NCBI RefSeq assembly: GCF_016808335.1
Contig: NC_053153.1
Span: 14,891,033-14,955,032 of the forward strand
Length of the DNA: 64,000 nucleotides
From: Panicum virgatum
Lineage: Eukaryota > Streptophyta > Magnoliopsida > Poales > Poaceae
Direction: 5' to 3'
Part shown: in pieces, positions 47,318 to 57,774 of the stretch
How the letters are laid out: each line of letters opens with the position of its first letter
How positions within the stretch are numbered: position 1 is the stretch's first letter
Translations under genes and position numbers: made by a program
The notes under the pieces: generated by a model
What the model saw: only the letters and a program-made list of their open reading frames with translations
What the model was told of the DNA's origin: nothing
The model's database searches: none

Positions 47318-47381
47318 TATAGTGGAAATATAGTGGAATAGTACACCCTTTAAGCAGGTGAAAGGAATGGTGGAAGCATAC

Positions 47382-47661
47382 TCTAATATATACCTATATC
47401 TAAAGCGAGTAAGATTTCCACCAAAATTTTTGGTTTGATTCGTCTTGTGCCGTTGACACTTAGTTCATCCTGTATGCGAGTCGGACCAGCCCTTCGTCCA
47501 CAACTCGATCATATAAAATCACTACAAATTATAATGCACGAGCAACTATACATATCCGATTCTTATACCGACTTTATCCGTAGCAACGCACGGGCATAAT
47601 TACACGTATCTGATTATTATACCAATTTTATCCATAGCAACACGCGGGCATAATTACCTAG
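47382..47661 (+). mobile_element. Possible non-autonomous Helitron
   Basis: The left end TCTAATATATACCTATATCT runs into CTAAAGCGAG. The right end reads GCAACACGCGGGCATAATTA and then CCTAG followed by T, resembling grass Helitron termini (TC at 5', CTAG before T at 3'). The phrase GCAACGCACGGGCATAATTA also occurs about 55 bp upstream. The 3' hairpin is weak, so the call is tentative. Confidence 0.4.
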
Positions 47662-47780
47662 TTGATATATAATAAGTGGACTTAATTACTCTTATTACGA
47701 GCATATTTTTTTTAAAAAAAATGTGTATTAGTTGTAACATATATAAAGTTTTTAATATATAAACCGGTACTGCAAAAATC

Positions 47781-48119
47781 TAATCTATATCTATTCCTAT
47801 TACTAAAGCGAGTATGGTTTCCAGCTGGTTTGGTCCTTGTGTCATTGACATGTGGACCTTAGTCCATCCCATATGCAAGGCGAACTAGCCTTTCGTCAAT
47901 CGGAATCCTAATTAGAATCTAGACAAATCAATCATAATCATAATCGGACCCCGGATAAATCAATCGGAATCCCAATCGGATCCCGAACAATCAATATCTC
48001 GCATGATCACAATATGATCCGTACACGGAGAACAAGTACAAAGTTGGTGATATTATTTTATTGATAAAATTATGCAGATTTATTATATTATCCCTAGAAA
48101 CGCATGAGCACCATGCTAG
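47781..48119 (+). mobile_element. Second possible Helitron-like sequence
   Basis: TCTATATCTATTCCTATTAC then TAAAGCGAGTATGG at the left, and AAACGCATGAGCACCATGCT then AG before T at the right. It is similar to the 47382 element. The two lie close together in the same orientation. Confidence 0.35.
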
Positions 48120-48721
48120 TATAACTAATAATTGAATAACTAACGTCATTAATACATGCCGCGCTTGTTGGAGTGGAGAATATGATCTGCTCATGCTATT
48201 TTCTATGCAAGCCCTAGCTATACTGCAGCTATACCTGAACTGAACATGCAGATGCCGCTGGCACTGAAGCTGCTGCATGCTTTCAGAATCTTCCGTATCT
48301 GGAATGCCTCCAACCCGTCTGCTGAAAAGCTTGCCCGAATGCCTCATCCCTGGTGAATGCGGCCACGCCCTGTAGGAGCTGGACGCTCGATCCGGAGTGT
48401 AGTGGCCATTACATGTCGCAAGTGTAGCTCCACGATCTGTGACCGATCCAGCAAAAGCGGTGTGCGTACGTGGGCGAGCACATGGCTCGGAGATTTGATG
48501 CTTGGCTAAGGCTATATGGGCGTCCTCCTGCCTTCTTCTTCCTGTACCCTGCCCAAAATCTGATGCTCTACACAGTGCTATACGCTTGCATATGCAGAGT
48601 CGGTGTTATGAGTGAGCATCATGGGTGCAAATAAAGATCATATACAGTCCGTAGGCTGTGCGGTATTGCCGGGTCGAAACTAGATAGGGAGGATCACGGG
48701 TCGACACAATAATCCACCCTA
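48120..48721. other. Spacer directly upstream of E2
   Basis: Mixed sequence with no recognised exon. Short frames on the minus strand show no domain. Confidence 0.35.
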
Positions 48722-48744
48722 CACTAATAGAAAACACGCCAAAG

Positions 48745-49100
48745 GTCCTGACCAAAGGTACCAGCTGTTTTTGCAACCGGTACTGATGACACGGTACCTT
48801 TGGCCAGCGGCGATCAAAAATATGGGGTTTGGTACCGGGTTAAAGCATTACCCGGTACCAAAACCCCAGTATAGGCACCGGTTAGTGCCACCAACCGGTA
48901 CCAAAAGAACAAGGAGGAATAGGGGAATAGGTACCGGTTGGTGGCACCAACCGATGCCTAAAGAGCGGACAATGGCACCGGATTTTGCCATGACCCGGTG
49001 CCGCCACGTGCCCACAACAAAAGCACTAGTTGGTAACTTCAACCGGTGCCTATGCCTATTGTTTGGCACCGGTTGTTGAGCACCAACCGGTGCCTTTGAG
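48745..49100. repeat. E2 subterminal repeat array (5' end)
   Basis: More than eight copies of GGTACCGGTT or GGCACCGGTTG and their inverses (CAACCGGTACC, CAACCGGTGCC), often in inverted pairs about 30 bp wide. These are likely binding sites for the element's own DNA-binding protein, by analogy with En/Spm TNPA. Confidence 0.85.
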
Positions 49101-49107
49101 CCACGCC

Positions 49108-49115
49108 TATAAATA
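49108..49115 (+). promoter_or_regulatory. TATA box of E2's transposase gene
   Basis: TATAAATA directly after the left repeat array, followed by a C-rich leader. About 30 nt downstream a short stem-loop is possible (GCCGTGAAC, 5-nt loop, GTTCATGGC). Confidence 0.6.
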
Positions 49116-50859
49116 CCCCACCCCTCCCCCCTCCAAGCTGCCGTGAACTCACTGTTCATGGCAGCTGAGTGAGGGGAGGGGAGACAAATTTTTGTTTTTT
49201 TTTCAAAAAAGGTTAGTTATTTTTCTCCATAACTTAGCAATTGGTTTTTAGAAGCAGTTATTACTTAATTTAGTTTATACATGTGATAATTATTTTTAGT
49301 TGTAGCATTTTATTGTAGTTATATGTGTTATCAATTTATTTGATATGTGAATACTATCAAATTATTGTATTTATATGTTTTATCAATTTATTTGATAAGT
49401 GAATAGTATCTATTTATTATAGTTATATGCATTATCAATTATATATTTGAATTCAAATTTTGTATAGAAATATTATCAATTACATATGCAAGGGTGCTTT
49501 ATTTAGTTCCCTTCAAAATTCCAAAACTTTACAAGATTCCACATTCGAGATGCATGCTGCGCCAATTCGAGACCCGCAGCTCAGCTAGGCCAGAAGGCCA
49601 CATGCGTCGTTTCTTGTACAAAAATATAAAGTTCCATATAGAAAACAAAGTTTTTACATAGTCATGCAGTCAGAAGGCCATATGCATCGTTATAATTTTG
49701 TAGTTTAGTTTTATTAATAGCGTATTCAATATTAGTTATAAATTGCTAGTATGAATGAACTATTTGTACACTACAATGATGTATATAAATGTATTGTGGA
49801 CCTAGATGAGTCGGCAATGGATGTACATGGCCGACCGGCGTTCAAAGGAGTTCATTGATGGCGTGCATGAATTCATAGAAGTGGCCGAGAAACACAAGTA
49901 TGGCGGTTTCGTTCGTTGTCCATGCAAATTCTGTAAAAATGAGAAGGATTACTCATCATCAAGAACCATCCACAATCACTTGTTCAATAGTGGTTTCATG
50001 CCGAACTACTATGTTTGGACCAAGCATGGTGAAAGAGAAATTATGCTGGATAATAATGTAGAAGAAGAGGACAGGATTCCTGACTTTGCAGCCAATTATA
50101 ATGCCTTTTTCAATGACACTGCAATGAGTGAGCCTGAAGAAGATACTGAAGGATACGTTGTAGAAGATGATCTTGGTCAGATGCTGCGCGAAACTGAGGA
50201 AGGTTGTGAAACAGAAAAGGAATCGAGAGATCTGAAGCGTATGTTGGAGGACTACAGAACATTGTTGTACCTTGATTGCAAACAAGACCAAAAGAAGTTG
50301 GGTACGACATTTGAATTATTGCAATGGAAGACATCAAATGGTTTGTCTGACAAGGGATTCGAGGAGTTGCTGAAACTTATAAAAAACTTACTCCCTGAGG
50401 GTAACACCTTGCTGGCGACAACATACGAGGCAAAAAAGTTATTTGTCCTTTAGGATTAGAGGCACAGAAGATACATGCTTGTTCTAATGACTACATCCTA
50501 TATCGAGGTGAGTATGAAAATTTGGATTCATGCCCTGTATGCAACGCATGCCGGAATAAGATCTCTAGATATGATCCAGGCAATGTTGAGGGGATGCGTG
50601 TAAAGAAGAAGGTGCCTGCCAAGGTGATGTGGTATTTCCCTCTAATACCACGTCTGAAACGTTTGTTCATGAACAAAACGAATGCGAAATTGATGCGATG
50701 GCACAAAGAAGAACGTAAGTAAGACAATATATTGAGACACCCCGCTGATGGGTCGCAGTGGAGAAAAGTGGACAGAACATTCCCAACATTTGCAAATGAT
50801 GCGAGGAATATAAGGTTCGGCTTAAGTACGGATGACATGAATCCTTTCGGTGAGCAGAG

Positions 50860-51232
50860 TAGACTTGGGCATCCTCCGGGCCGGGTCGGGTTCGGGTCGG
50901 GCCAAAAAAAGCCCGGTGTTTTTTCTAGCGGCCCGTGCCCGACCCGACCCGGTGGCCGGGCCGTAAAATTGAGCCCGCACCCGACCCGACAGCCAGTCGG
51001 GTCGGGTCGGGTTCGGGTCGGGTCGGGCCGGGCCTATGTAAAATGTCGGGTTCCTTCGGGTTTTTTGGGTTTCGGGTCAAAATTTTTAGCCCGTGCCCGG
51101 CCCGTCAGTCATACCGGGTCAAAAATTTTGACCCGAGCCCGCCCATCAAACTCTTCGGGTCGGGTCGGGTCGGGCTATTTTCGGGCGGGTCGGGTCGGGT
51201 CAGTCGGGTCGGGCAGCCCATGCCCAGGTCTA
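50860..51232. mobile_element. hAT-type MITE, 8-bp TSD GAGCAGAG, GGGTCGGG-rich
   Basis: Ends TAGACTTGGGCAT / ATGCCCAGGTCTA are inverted with one mismatch. The direct repeat GAGCAGAG flanks it (50852-50859 and 51233-51240), as for hAT elements. The interior is dominated by GGGTCGGG and GACCCGACCC words, a known grass MITE type. Insertion plus duplication adds 381 bp, a multiple of three, with no stop in the transposase frame. Confidence 0.88.
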
Positions 51233-52965
51233 GAGCAGAGCAATGGCCATAGTACCTGGCCTGTGACACTCTGTATATACAACCTTCCTCCCTGGTTGTG
51301 TATGAAGCGGAAATTCATTATGATGCTGGTGCTTATCCCCGGCCCGAAGCAACCCGATAACGATATAGATGTGTATCTGAAATCACTGATTGAGGATCTT
51401 CTATTGTTGTGGAAAGAGGAGGGTGTTCATATGTGGGATGCGCACGCAGAGGATCATTTTAACCTTCGTGCATTGCTTTTCGTAACCACCAACGATTGGC
51501 CAGCACTAAGTAACCTCTCCGGACAATCCAATAAGGGTTATAGGGCATGCACCCATTGTTTAGAAGAAACCGACACCACGTACCTCAAGCACTATAGGAA
51601 GATCGTGTATATGGGTCATCGTCGATTTCTTCCGATCAAGCACCCATTAAGGAGGAGTCATGCTCACTACGATGGAAAGGCAGATCATCGTACCAAGCCT
51701 AGGCACCGTTGTGGGAAAATAGTGTTTGAAATGGTCAAAGATATAAAAGTAGTATTTGGAAAAGGACCCGGCAGCAGATCAGTGCAGAGTGATAACGGAC
51801 GTGCACCTATGTGGAAGAAGAAGAGTATTTTTTGGGAGTTACCTTATTGGGAAGTCTTAGACGTCCGCCACGCAATTGATGTGGTGCACCTAACAAAAAA
51901 TCTTTGTGTGAACCTTCTAGGCTTCCTTGGTGTCTACGGTAAGCCAAAGGATACATTGGAAGCGCGGCAAGATCTTCAACGTATGAAACAACGGGCCGCC
52001 CTACATCCAGAAAAAAGGGATAAAGGACGTCATTATCTAGGTCCTGCGTGCTACACTCTTAGTAAGGAAGAGAAGCAAAGTATGCTCGACTGTTTGAATA
52101 GTATCAAGGTCCCATCAGGCTACTCTTCGAATATAAAGAGGCTACTGAACTTGAAAGAGAAGAAATTCGCACACGTAAAGTCCCATGACTGTCACGTATT
52201 GATGACACAATTGATTCCAGTTGCACTTAGAGGTATTCTACCAGCTAATGTTCGAGCAACAATTATAAAGCTATGCGTCTTTTTCAACATAATTTCTCAG
52301 AAGGCAATCGATCCATCGAGTTTAAGCAGGCTACAAGAGGATGTTGTCCAAAGTTTAGTCAGTCTTGAAATGATATTTCCTCCATCATTCTTCAATATTA
52401 TGACGCACTTATAGTTCACCTGGTCAAAGAGATTGGTATTCTCGGTCCTGTTTTCCTTCATAATATGTTCTCTTTTGAACAATATTTTGCAGTCCTAAAG
52501 AAATACGTTCGTAATCGGGCTCATCTAGACGGAAGCATTGCGAAGGGTTACGTCACAGAGGAGGTCATTGAGTTTTGTGTTGACTATGTGGAAGAACTCT
52601 GCCCAATTGGGATTCCAGTATCACGTCATGAGGGGCGACTGATTGGAAAGGGCACACTTGGAAGAAAATCAGTAAATGCCACAGATCATGCCACGTTGAG
52701 CAAAGCACATCTCACAGTTCTGCAACAATCAGCCTTGGTGGCTGCATACATGGAGGAGCACATGCAAATTGTGCGAAGCATATACCCTTTGAAGTCTGAG
52801 ACATGGATTACAAAACATCATAACGATATATTCGCCACCTGGTTGCAGAAGGAAGTCATGGCCAACGATCAAATTTATGAGCAGCTAGCTTGGCTGGCCA
52901 GGGGTCCGGCAAATTCAATCCTGATGTACCAAGGATATGAAATTAATGGTTACACATACTTTTAT

Positions 52966-53998
52966 TACTATGCACCGTGGAGGGAGGGCGACGAGAGCGG
53001 TCGTCTATTCCCTGTGCGACACGTGCCTGGGAGAGGCCGCGCGACGCGGGCTGTGGAATCATCATTCGGTCCTGCTGCCACGCAGACTCTGCTGTCGCAC
53101 CGCCTCCACTGCCGCGGGTCGTCGGTCTGCGTGTGGGCCTGCTTGGTGCCGCGCCGCCTCCGACTCGCGTCCACTGCCTCTGTCTCCGTTCCCCCTCTCC
53201 CCCTTTTGCGCTTTCCTTTTCCTCTTTGCGGTGGCCTAGGGTTTGGGGGCGACGGGATCTCGTCGCCGCAGCAGGAGAGGGTCGGTGCAGGAGTCTTCAA
53301 CCGTCGCGTGCACGGCGGCAGGCGGCGTGGCGGCCAGTGGGGGCGCCGGTGGGGGCTGTCCCTGCGCGTTTCGGCGGCCGTTGTGAGATCCGTGCGTGGC
53401 GGGGCTACCGCCGGATGGTCTGCCCCGCCGGCCGGATCCGGCGCGGCGGAGGAGCCCCCGCGTGGCGCCCCCGGCTCCCTCCTCCTCCTCCACTCCGGCG
53501 ATCTCGACCTTGGCTTCTCCGGCGGGTTGGCGGCCATGGCGTGGCGGAGGACCCCGGCGTGAGCCCCTCCTCTCTCCGGCGGGGAGGCGGCCATGGTGGC
53601 GGCTGAGCACGCGGCGGCGGCGCGGCTTGGCGTTCGTGCTGGCTATCCCTCTCCGGCGGCGGATCGGGAGCTCTAGCTCCGCGGCGGCTCGACAGTGACA
53701 GTGAGCTTCCCCTACCTCCCTCCTCCCTCTTCCGTCCTCCTCACAGCGCCTCCGCCCACGGCCGCCACCTCCCGCCACGGCTGCGCGGCGGGGTGGAGAC
53801 GGACGCGCGGAGCTGGTCGCGGTGAATGCGCGGCGGGCCGACGGGGTGGAGGCACAGTGGACGCGGGGTGAAGGCGCGGCGAACGTGGGGCAGGCCTGCG
53901 GGGCAGAGGCGCCCCTGCTCTCCTCGGTCTCGCGGGGCGGAGCTCTTCATCCTCAATCCTGGCCAGCGCGGCGTAGCGCGCGGTCCACCTAGTTTTAT
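52966..53998. mobile_element. 1.03-kb GC-rich insertion in the E2 transposase
   Basis: Left flank TACTTTTAT (52957-52965) and right TAGTTTTAT (53990-53998) form a 9-bp duplication with one mismatch, of the size made by Mutator-like elements. Removing the block restores the transposase frame (GYTYFYT, then AQDNKSTNQNSG). I see no clear terminal inverted repeats. The content is strongly GC-rich, like a grass first exon, but no domain is recognised. Confidence 0.65.
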
Positions 53999-54599
53999 AC
54001 AAGAGCCCAAGATAACAAGAGCACCAATCAAAATAGTGGTGTCCGTATAGATGTCACCGACTCTAGTGGCCAAACGAACTCATATTTTGGTTACATTGAA
54101 GAGATCTGGGAACTCGACTATGGGCCGTTGAAGATACCTCTATTTCGTTGTCAATGGGTTAAACTCAAAGGAAAAGGTGTCGATATCGACGAGTACGGAA
54201 TGACAACGGTAGACCTCAAAGAGCTTGGCTATCGAGACGAACCATTCGTCCTAGCTAAATATGTCACTCAAGTTTTCTATGTGCAGGACATGTCTAGCAA
54301 ACCGAGAAAGGACAAGTCCAGGAATAAATCAAGTTTTGTAGGTGCCGGAGATGAGCCAAAGCGTCATATTGTTCTGGCAAGAAAAAGGAAAATTGTGGGA
54401 GTCGACGATGTCACAGATGAAGAAGAATACAATAAGGTTGAAGATATGACTCCGTTCGCAGTGGAGGTTGACACAAGTATTCTTTTAGCCGAAGAGGAGG
54501 CTCCGTACGCACGTCATGATCATAATGAAGGGACGATTGTAAAGCGAACCATCGTTAATATTCCCTTAGTTGAATGATTATGTCTTGTAATATTTTCTG

Positions 54600-54950
54600 T
54601 AAACATTATCAGATTTCTTATGCAATGAATTGATTTATTGGTCAATTAAATGATTTATTATGCAATTATTTGATTTATTATGATTTATTATGCAATTAAA
54701 ATGATTAGTTATGCACCTAAATGATTTATCATGTAGTAATTAGAATTATTGTGCATTTAAATGATTTATTATGCAATTATTTGATTTATTATACAATTAA
54801 AATAATTAGTTATGCACCTAAATGATTTATTATGTAGTAATTAAAATTATTGTGCATTTAAATGATTTATTATGCAATTATTTGATTTATTATGATCTAT
54901 TATGCAATTAAAATAATTAGTTATGCACCTAAATAATTTGTTAGTCAATT
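54600..54950. repeat. AT-rich tandem repeat, about three copies of a 110-120-bp unit
   Basis: The phrases AATGATTTATTATGCAATTA, TTAGTTATGCACCTAAATGA and TTATGTAGTAATTA recur in the same order. It lies just 3' of the E2 transposase stop, probably in its 3' untranslated region. Confidence 0.8.
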
Positions 54951-54984
54951 ATAAAAGAAAAAAAAAGACGAAAAGAAAAGAGAA

Positions 54985-55355
54985 CCAGTGGTACCGGTTG
55001 GAAAATCCAACTGGTACCTTAGCGGCCTATTTGGGTAAAAAAAAGTAGGGCGTCGCGCGGGAGTCGAACTGTGGCCGCGGAGCCCAAATTACATCGCGTT
55101 ACCATTGAGATACTGAAGAATTCCATTAAAATCCAGTCAAAGTAGACAAAAAAATTAACTTCAAAAGGCCTAAGGTACCGGTTCCAGAAGTCCACCCGGT
55201 ACCATAGGTGATTTTCATTTCCCGCCCGTTGGGGCCTAAGGCACCGGGTGTGCCAAGAACCGGTACCTTAGGCTTGCCAAGGGTACCGGGTGGGTCAACA
55301 ACCGGTACCTAAGGATTACATAGGTACCGGTTGTGTTTTTTACCTGATACCTTTG
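54985..55355. repeat. E2 internal repeat array at the second promoter
   Basis: About eight copies, in both orientations, of GGTACCGGTTG-type words (GGTACCGGTT, CCAACTGGTACC, GGCACCGGGTG, CAACCGGTACC). This is the E2 family motif, placed mid-element and ending 9 bp before a TATA box. It parallels the internal array of E1. Confidence 0.82.
55046..55115 (-). other. tRNA-like tract inside the E2 internal array
   Basis: On the minus strand, TATCTCAATGGTAACG (box-A-like) is followed about 35 nt later by AGTTCGACTCC (box-B-like) within a 70-nt tract. No acceptor or anticodon stem is convincing. The 30193-30261 tract in a related small element has a similar layout. Confidence 0.35.
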
Positions 55356-55363
55356 GCCTGGGG

Positions 55364-55370
55364 TATAAAT
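55364..55370 (+). promoter_or_regulatory. TATA box of E2's second gene
   Basis: TATAAAT immediately after the internal repeat array and in front of a pyrimidine- and GC-rich leader that starts CCGTCTCCTCTGC. Confidence 0.6.
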
Positions 55371-56940
55371 CCGTCTCCTCTGCTTCTTCCTCCCAATTCT
55401 CCACAGCTCATCGCCTCCTCCAATCGATCGCCGCCGCGCACCCTCGCATTGTTGCCGCCGGTGCCACTCCGGCCACGCTGACCCCCCCTCAGCTTCGCAG
55501 GAGCCTCGTGCGTTGACCCGTGGAGTCCAGGAGCCCGGAGGTGTACTCCTGCAGCCCCGTCCACGAACACCGCACCGCCCTCACCGCCGGACATCGCCGT
55601 CGACCCCTCTGCACCGCGCCATCTTCCGTGTTGAGCCTCGGTGAGCCTCGCCTCCCTCTTCTCTTCCTTTTAGGCCAGCTTTTGTAGCCTGTAGCAAGCC
55701 CCAGGTGCCGGAACACCGGACGCCGGCGCCTCGCCACCGCACCCACCGCGGATCCGCCGTGGCGGACCTCACTACAGCACAGCACAACCACGCGCGGCCC
55801 TTGTTTTGGCCCGCACTAACCTTGCGCATGCTCAATGACCCGGTTACGCCCAGACCCGAGCATTGGCGTCGCCCAACCGCTTGCGCCGGCGAGATCCGCC
55901 ACCGCAGCGCCGCCTCCGCTGCTGCGCACCACGCTCCGACCCCTGCAGAACCCCGCTGTTGCCTTAGGAGGGTTACGCATGTCGCGTACACCACCCCTGA
56001 CCAGAACTCGGGTCGAATTGGACCCCTAAGCATCGGATTTAGCCAAGTCCGGCAAAGTTCGCCCAGCGCCGCTGTGGGATAGCTCGGCGGCGTTGTATCG
56101 CCGCCGCCCCGCGCGCCCAACCAACCCTGGCCGCCCGATCCGGGACACGCGGCCCAGATTAGATCCCGCGTACCCCTTCGCTCGGGATCGCACGATCGCG
56201 ATCCAACGGCCCAGAGCCGTTTGACCCGGCCGCGTACCGGTCAGCCCAGGTAGTTTTGCTAAAGAGCCCCATCTGTTTATTAGAAATCAACCCGCAGTCT
56301 AGCGTAGTTCAAAAATAATTCCAGATCAGCCCAGTTTTTAACGTTTAGACCCCTGACCTTTTTAAAAATAGGACCCGTCGTCCAGCCCCTATCTTTTTTC
56401 ACGTTAGACCCTTGATCTAAGGTTTAATTATGTTTTAGTCCCTGGTTTTTGCGCAGAAGCCCCTGGAACCTTAGTTTTTCTCATAGTTTAGTCCCTAGAC
56501 CTAGTTTTAGCTCTAGTTTTCACATTCTAGCTCCGTTTTAGGTGTTCTTTTTGTCCACGCGATCGTTGTAACACGTAGAATAGCTTTAGCTCAGTTTTGG
56601 TTGCCTCCTCTACTCTTTTCCTCTTGTTCTCTTTGGGGATACTCTACTGCTGCTCAGTTCTCGGCGACGCGGAGGAGTTCACCCAGAGCTACCAGGAATA
56701 CGAGGACTTCTAGGCGGTCGTCTCCTAGTCGACATCCCTATGGCGCCCAGCTTCCGAGTTTCGTACATGTTTTACGCTTCCACATACTCTGTATCAGATA
56801 TTTGTCATTTATGTAATAAATAACATTCGTACTCGCTTTATTGTATCTTTTACGTGATATGTGTTGTGATATACTATTCATTCTGTTGTATATACGTGTG
56901 ACTTGATCCTAGCACGTATATGATTGCGGCTAAGCATATA
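55371..56940 (+). other. E2: GC-rich leader and captured-looking DNA
   Basis: This 1.5-kb stretch resembles a host gene leader: C-rich start, GC-rich block to about 56270, then T-rich sequence with repeated TTTAGTCCCTAG / AGACCC phrases. I find no conserved frame; the frames on both strands look compositional. It occupies the place of the leader exon and first intron of the second gene. Capture of host DNA, or an older retrotransposon LTR, would explain it. Confidence 0.4.
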
Positions 56941-56954
56941 AAACTCACGCATTC

Positions 56955-57089
56955 GCCGTCCCTTGACTCTCAACCTCGACCCCGACTCTCAACCCCGTCC
57001 CTCGACTCTCGACCTCGACCCTCAACCCTAGACCTCGACCCTCAACCCTCAACCCCGTTCCTCGACCCGGTTCCTCGACCCCGTTCCAC

Positions 57090-57152
<63 letters not shown>

Positions 57153-57270
57153 CCACTAACACACACACAGACACACACACACAGTCTAATACACTCTAAC
57201 ACACACACACACACTCACACTCTAACACAATTGTATAAAGTATCGACCCTCGACACACACACACTCACAC

Positions 57271-57308
<38 letters not shown>

Positions 57309-57695
57309 ACTCTAACACACACAAACACACCCTGACACACTCTAACACATTTATATAAAGTATCGACCCTCGACCCTTGACACACACACACACTCACTCA
57401 CACACACTCACACACTGACTCACACACACACTAACTCTCTCTCTCTCTCTTTCTCTATCTCACTAACACACAAACACACAGACACACACACTGACTCACA
57501 CACTGACTCACACACACACACACTAACTCTCTCTCTTTCTCTATCCCACTAACACACAAACACACAAACACACAGACACACACACACCCACACACACACT
57601 GACTCACACACGCACTCACTAACTCTCTCTCTCTCTTTCTCTGTCCCTCTAACATACACACACACTCTCTCTCTCTCTCTCTCAAACACGCATAT
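56955..57695. repeat. CTCGACCCTCAACC minisatellite and CA/CT microsatellites
   Basis: Variants of CTCGACCCTCAACC run from 56965 to 57090. Then come long (CA)n tracts with TCTAACA interruptions, a duplicated TATAAAGTATCGACCCTCGA phrase (about 57233 and 57353), and CT runs to 57690. It lies just upstream of the first coding exon of E2's second gene. Confidence 0.9.
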
Positions 57696-57774
57696 TCGTT
57701 CAAAGAATTGAATTCTCCTACTTCATTTAAGGATGGACACATACTCTAACACATTTTTACAGTTTCAGTTAAGG

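Larger units (their letters stand above)
45116..48721. other. Spacer between the split LINE and CACTA element E2
   Basis: No gene is supported. It contains a small TIR element (45504-45650), Helitron-like ends (47382-48119) and a (TA)n tract (47247-47315). A GC-rich block at about 46700-46980 is followed by TATATATAAG (about 46987). That block resembles a promoter or captured exon but has no recognised frame. Confidence 0.4.
49806..54577 (+). pseudogene. E2 TNP2/TNPD-type CACTA transposase, broken and invaded
   Basis: The frame starts MSRQWMYMADRRSKEFIDG at 49806 and follows the same domain order as the E1 transposase: the Cys-rich RCPCKFCKNEKDYSSS, the Transposase_21-type core, the DUF4218-like part and the DUF4216-like end (IPLFRCQWVKL ... 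DEPFVLAKYVTQVFY), ending at 54577. Lesions: a frameshift near 50435, TAA at 50720-50722, a 373-bp hAT-type insertion at 50860-51232 that leaves the frame open, a frameshift near 52410, and a 1.03-kb GC-rich insertion at 52966-53998. The long frame 50732-52414 is therefore a composite of transposase and insertion, and 52465-53562 is transposase running into the second insertion. It cannot give active transposase without trans help. Confidence 0.88.

Noticed and set aside
50732..52414. A single 560-codon protein gene
   Set aside because: It is a composite of a broken transposase and an inserted hAT MITE, beginning after an in-frame stop; not a natural gene start.
52465..53562. 365-codon frame as a novel gene
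   Set aside because: Its first 165 or so codons are transposase (from a shifted frame) and the rest is the GC-rich insertion.
54600..54950. CRISPR-like array
   Set aside because: The units are contiguous AT-rich tandem repeats in a plant transposon, without unique spacers; CRISPR is not expected in a plant nuclear genome.
57090..57690. Coding frames of His-Thr or Val-Cys repeats
   Set aside because: Translation of CA/GT microsatellites only.
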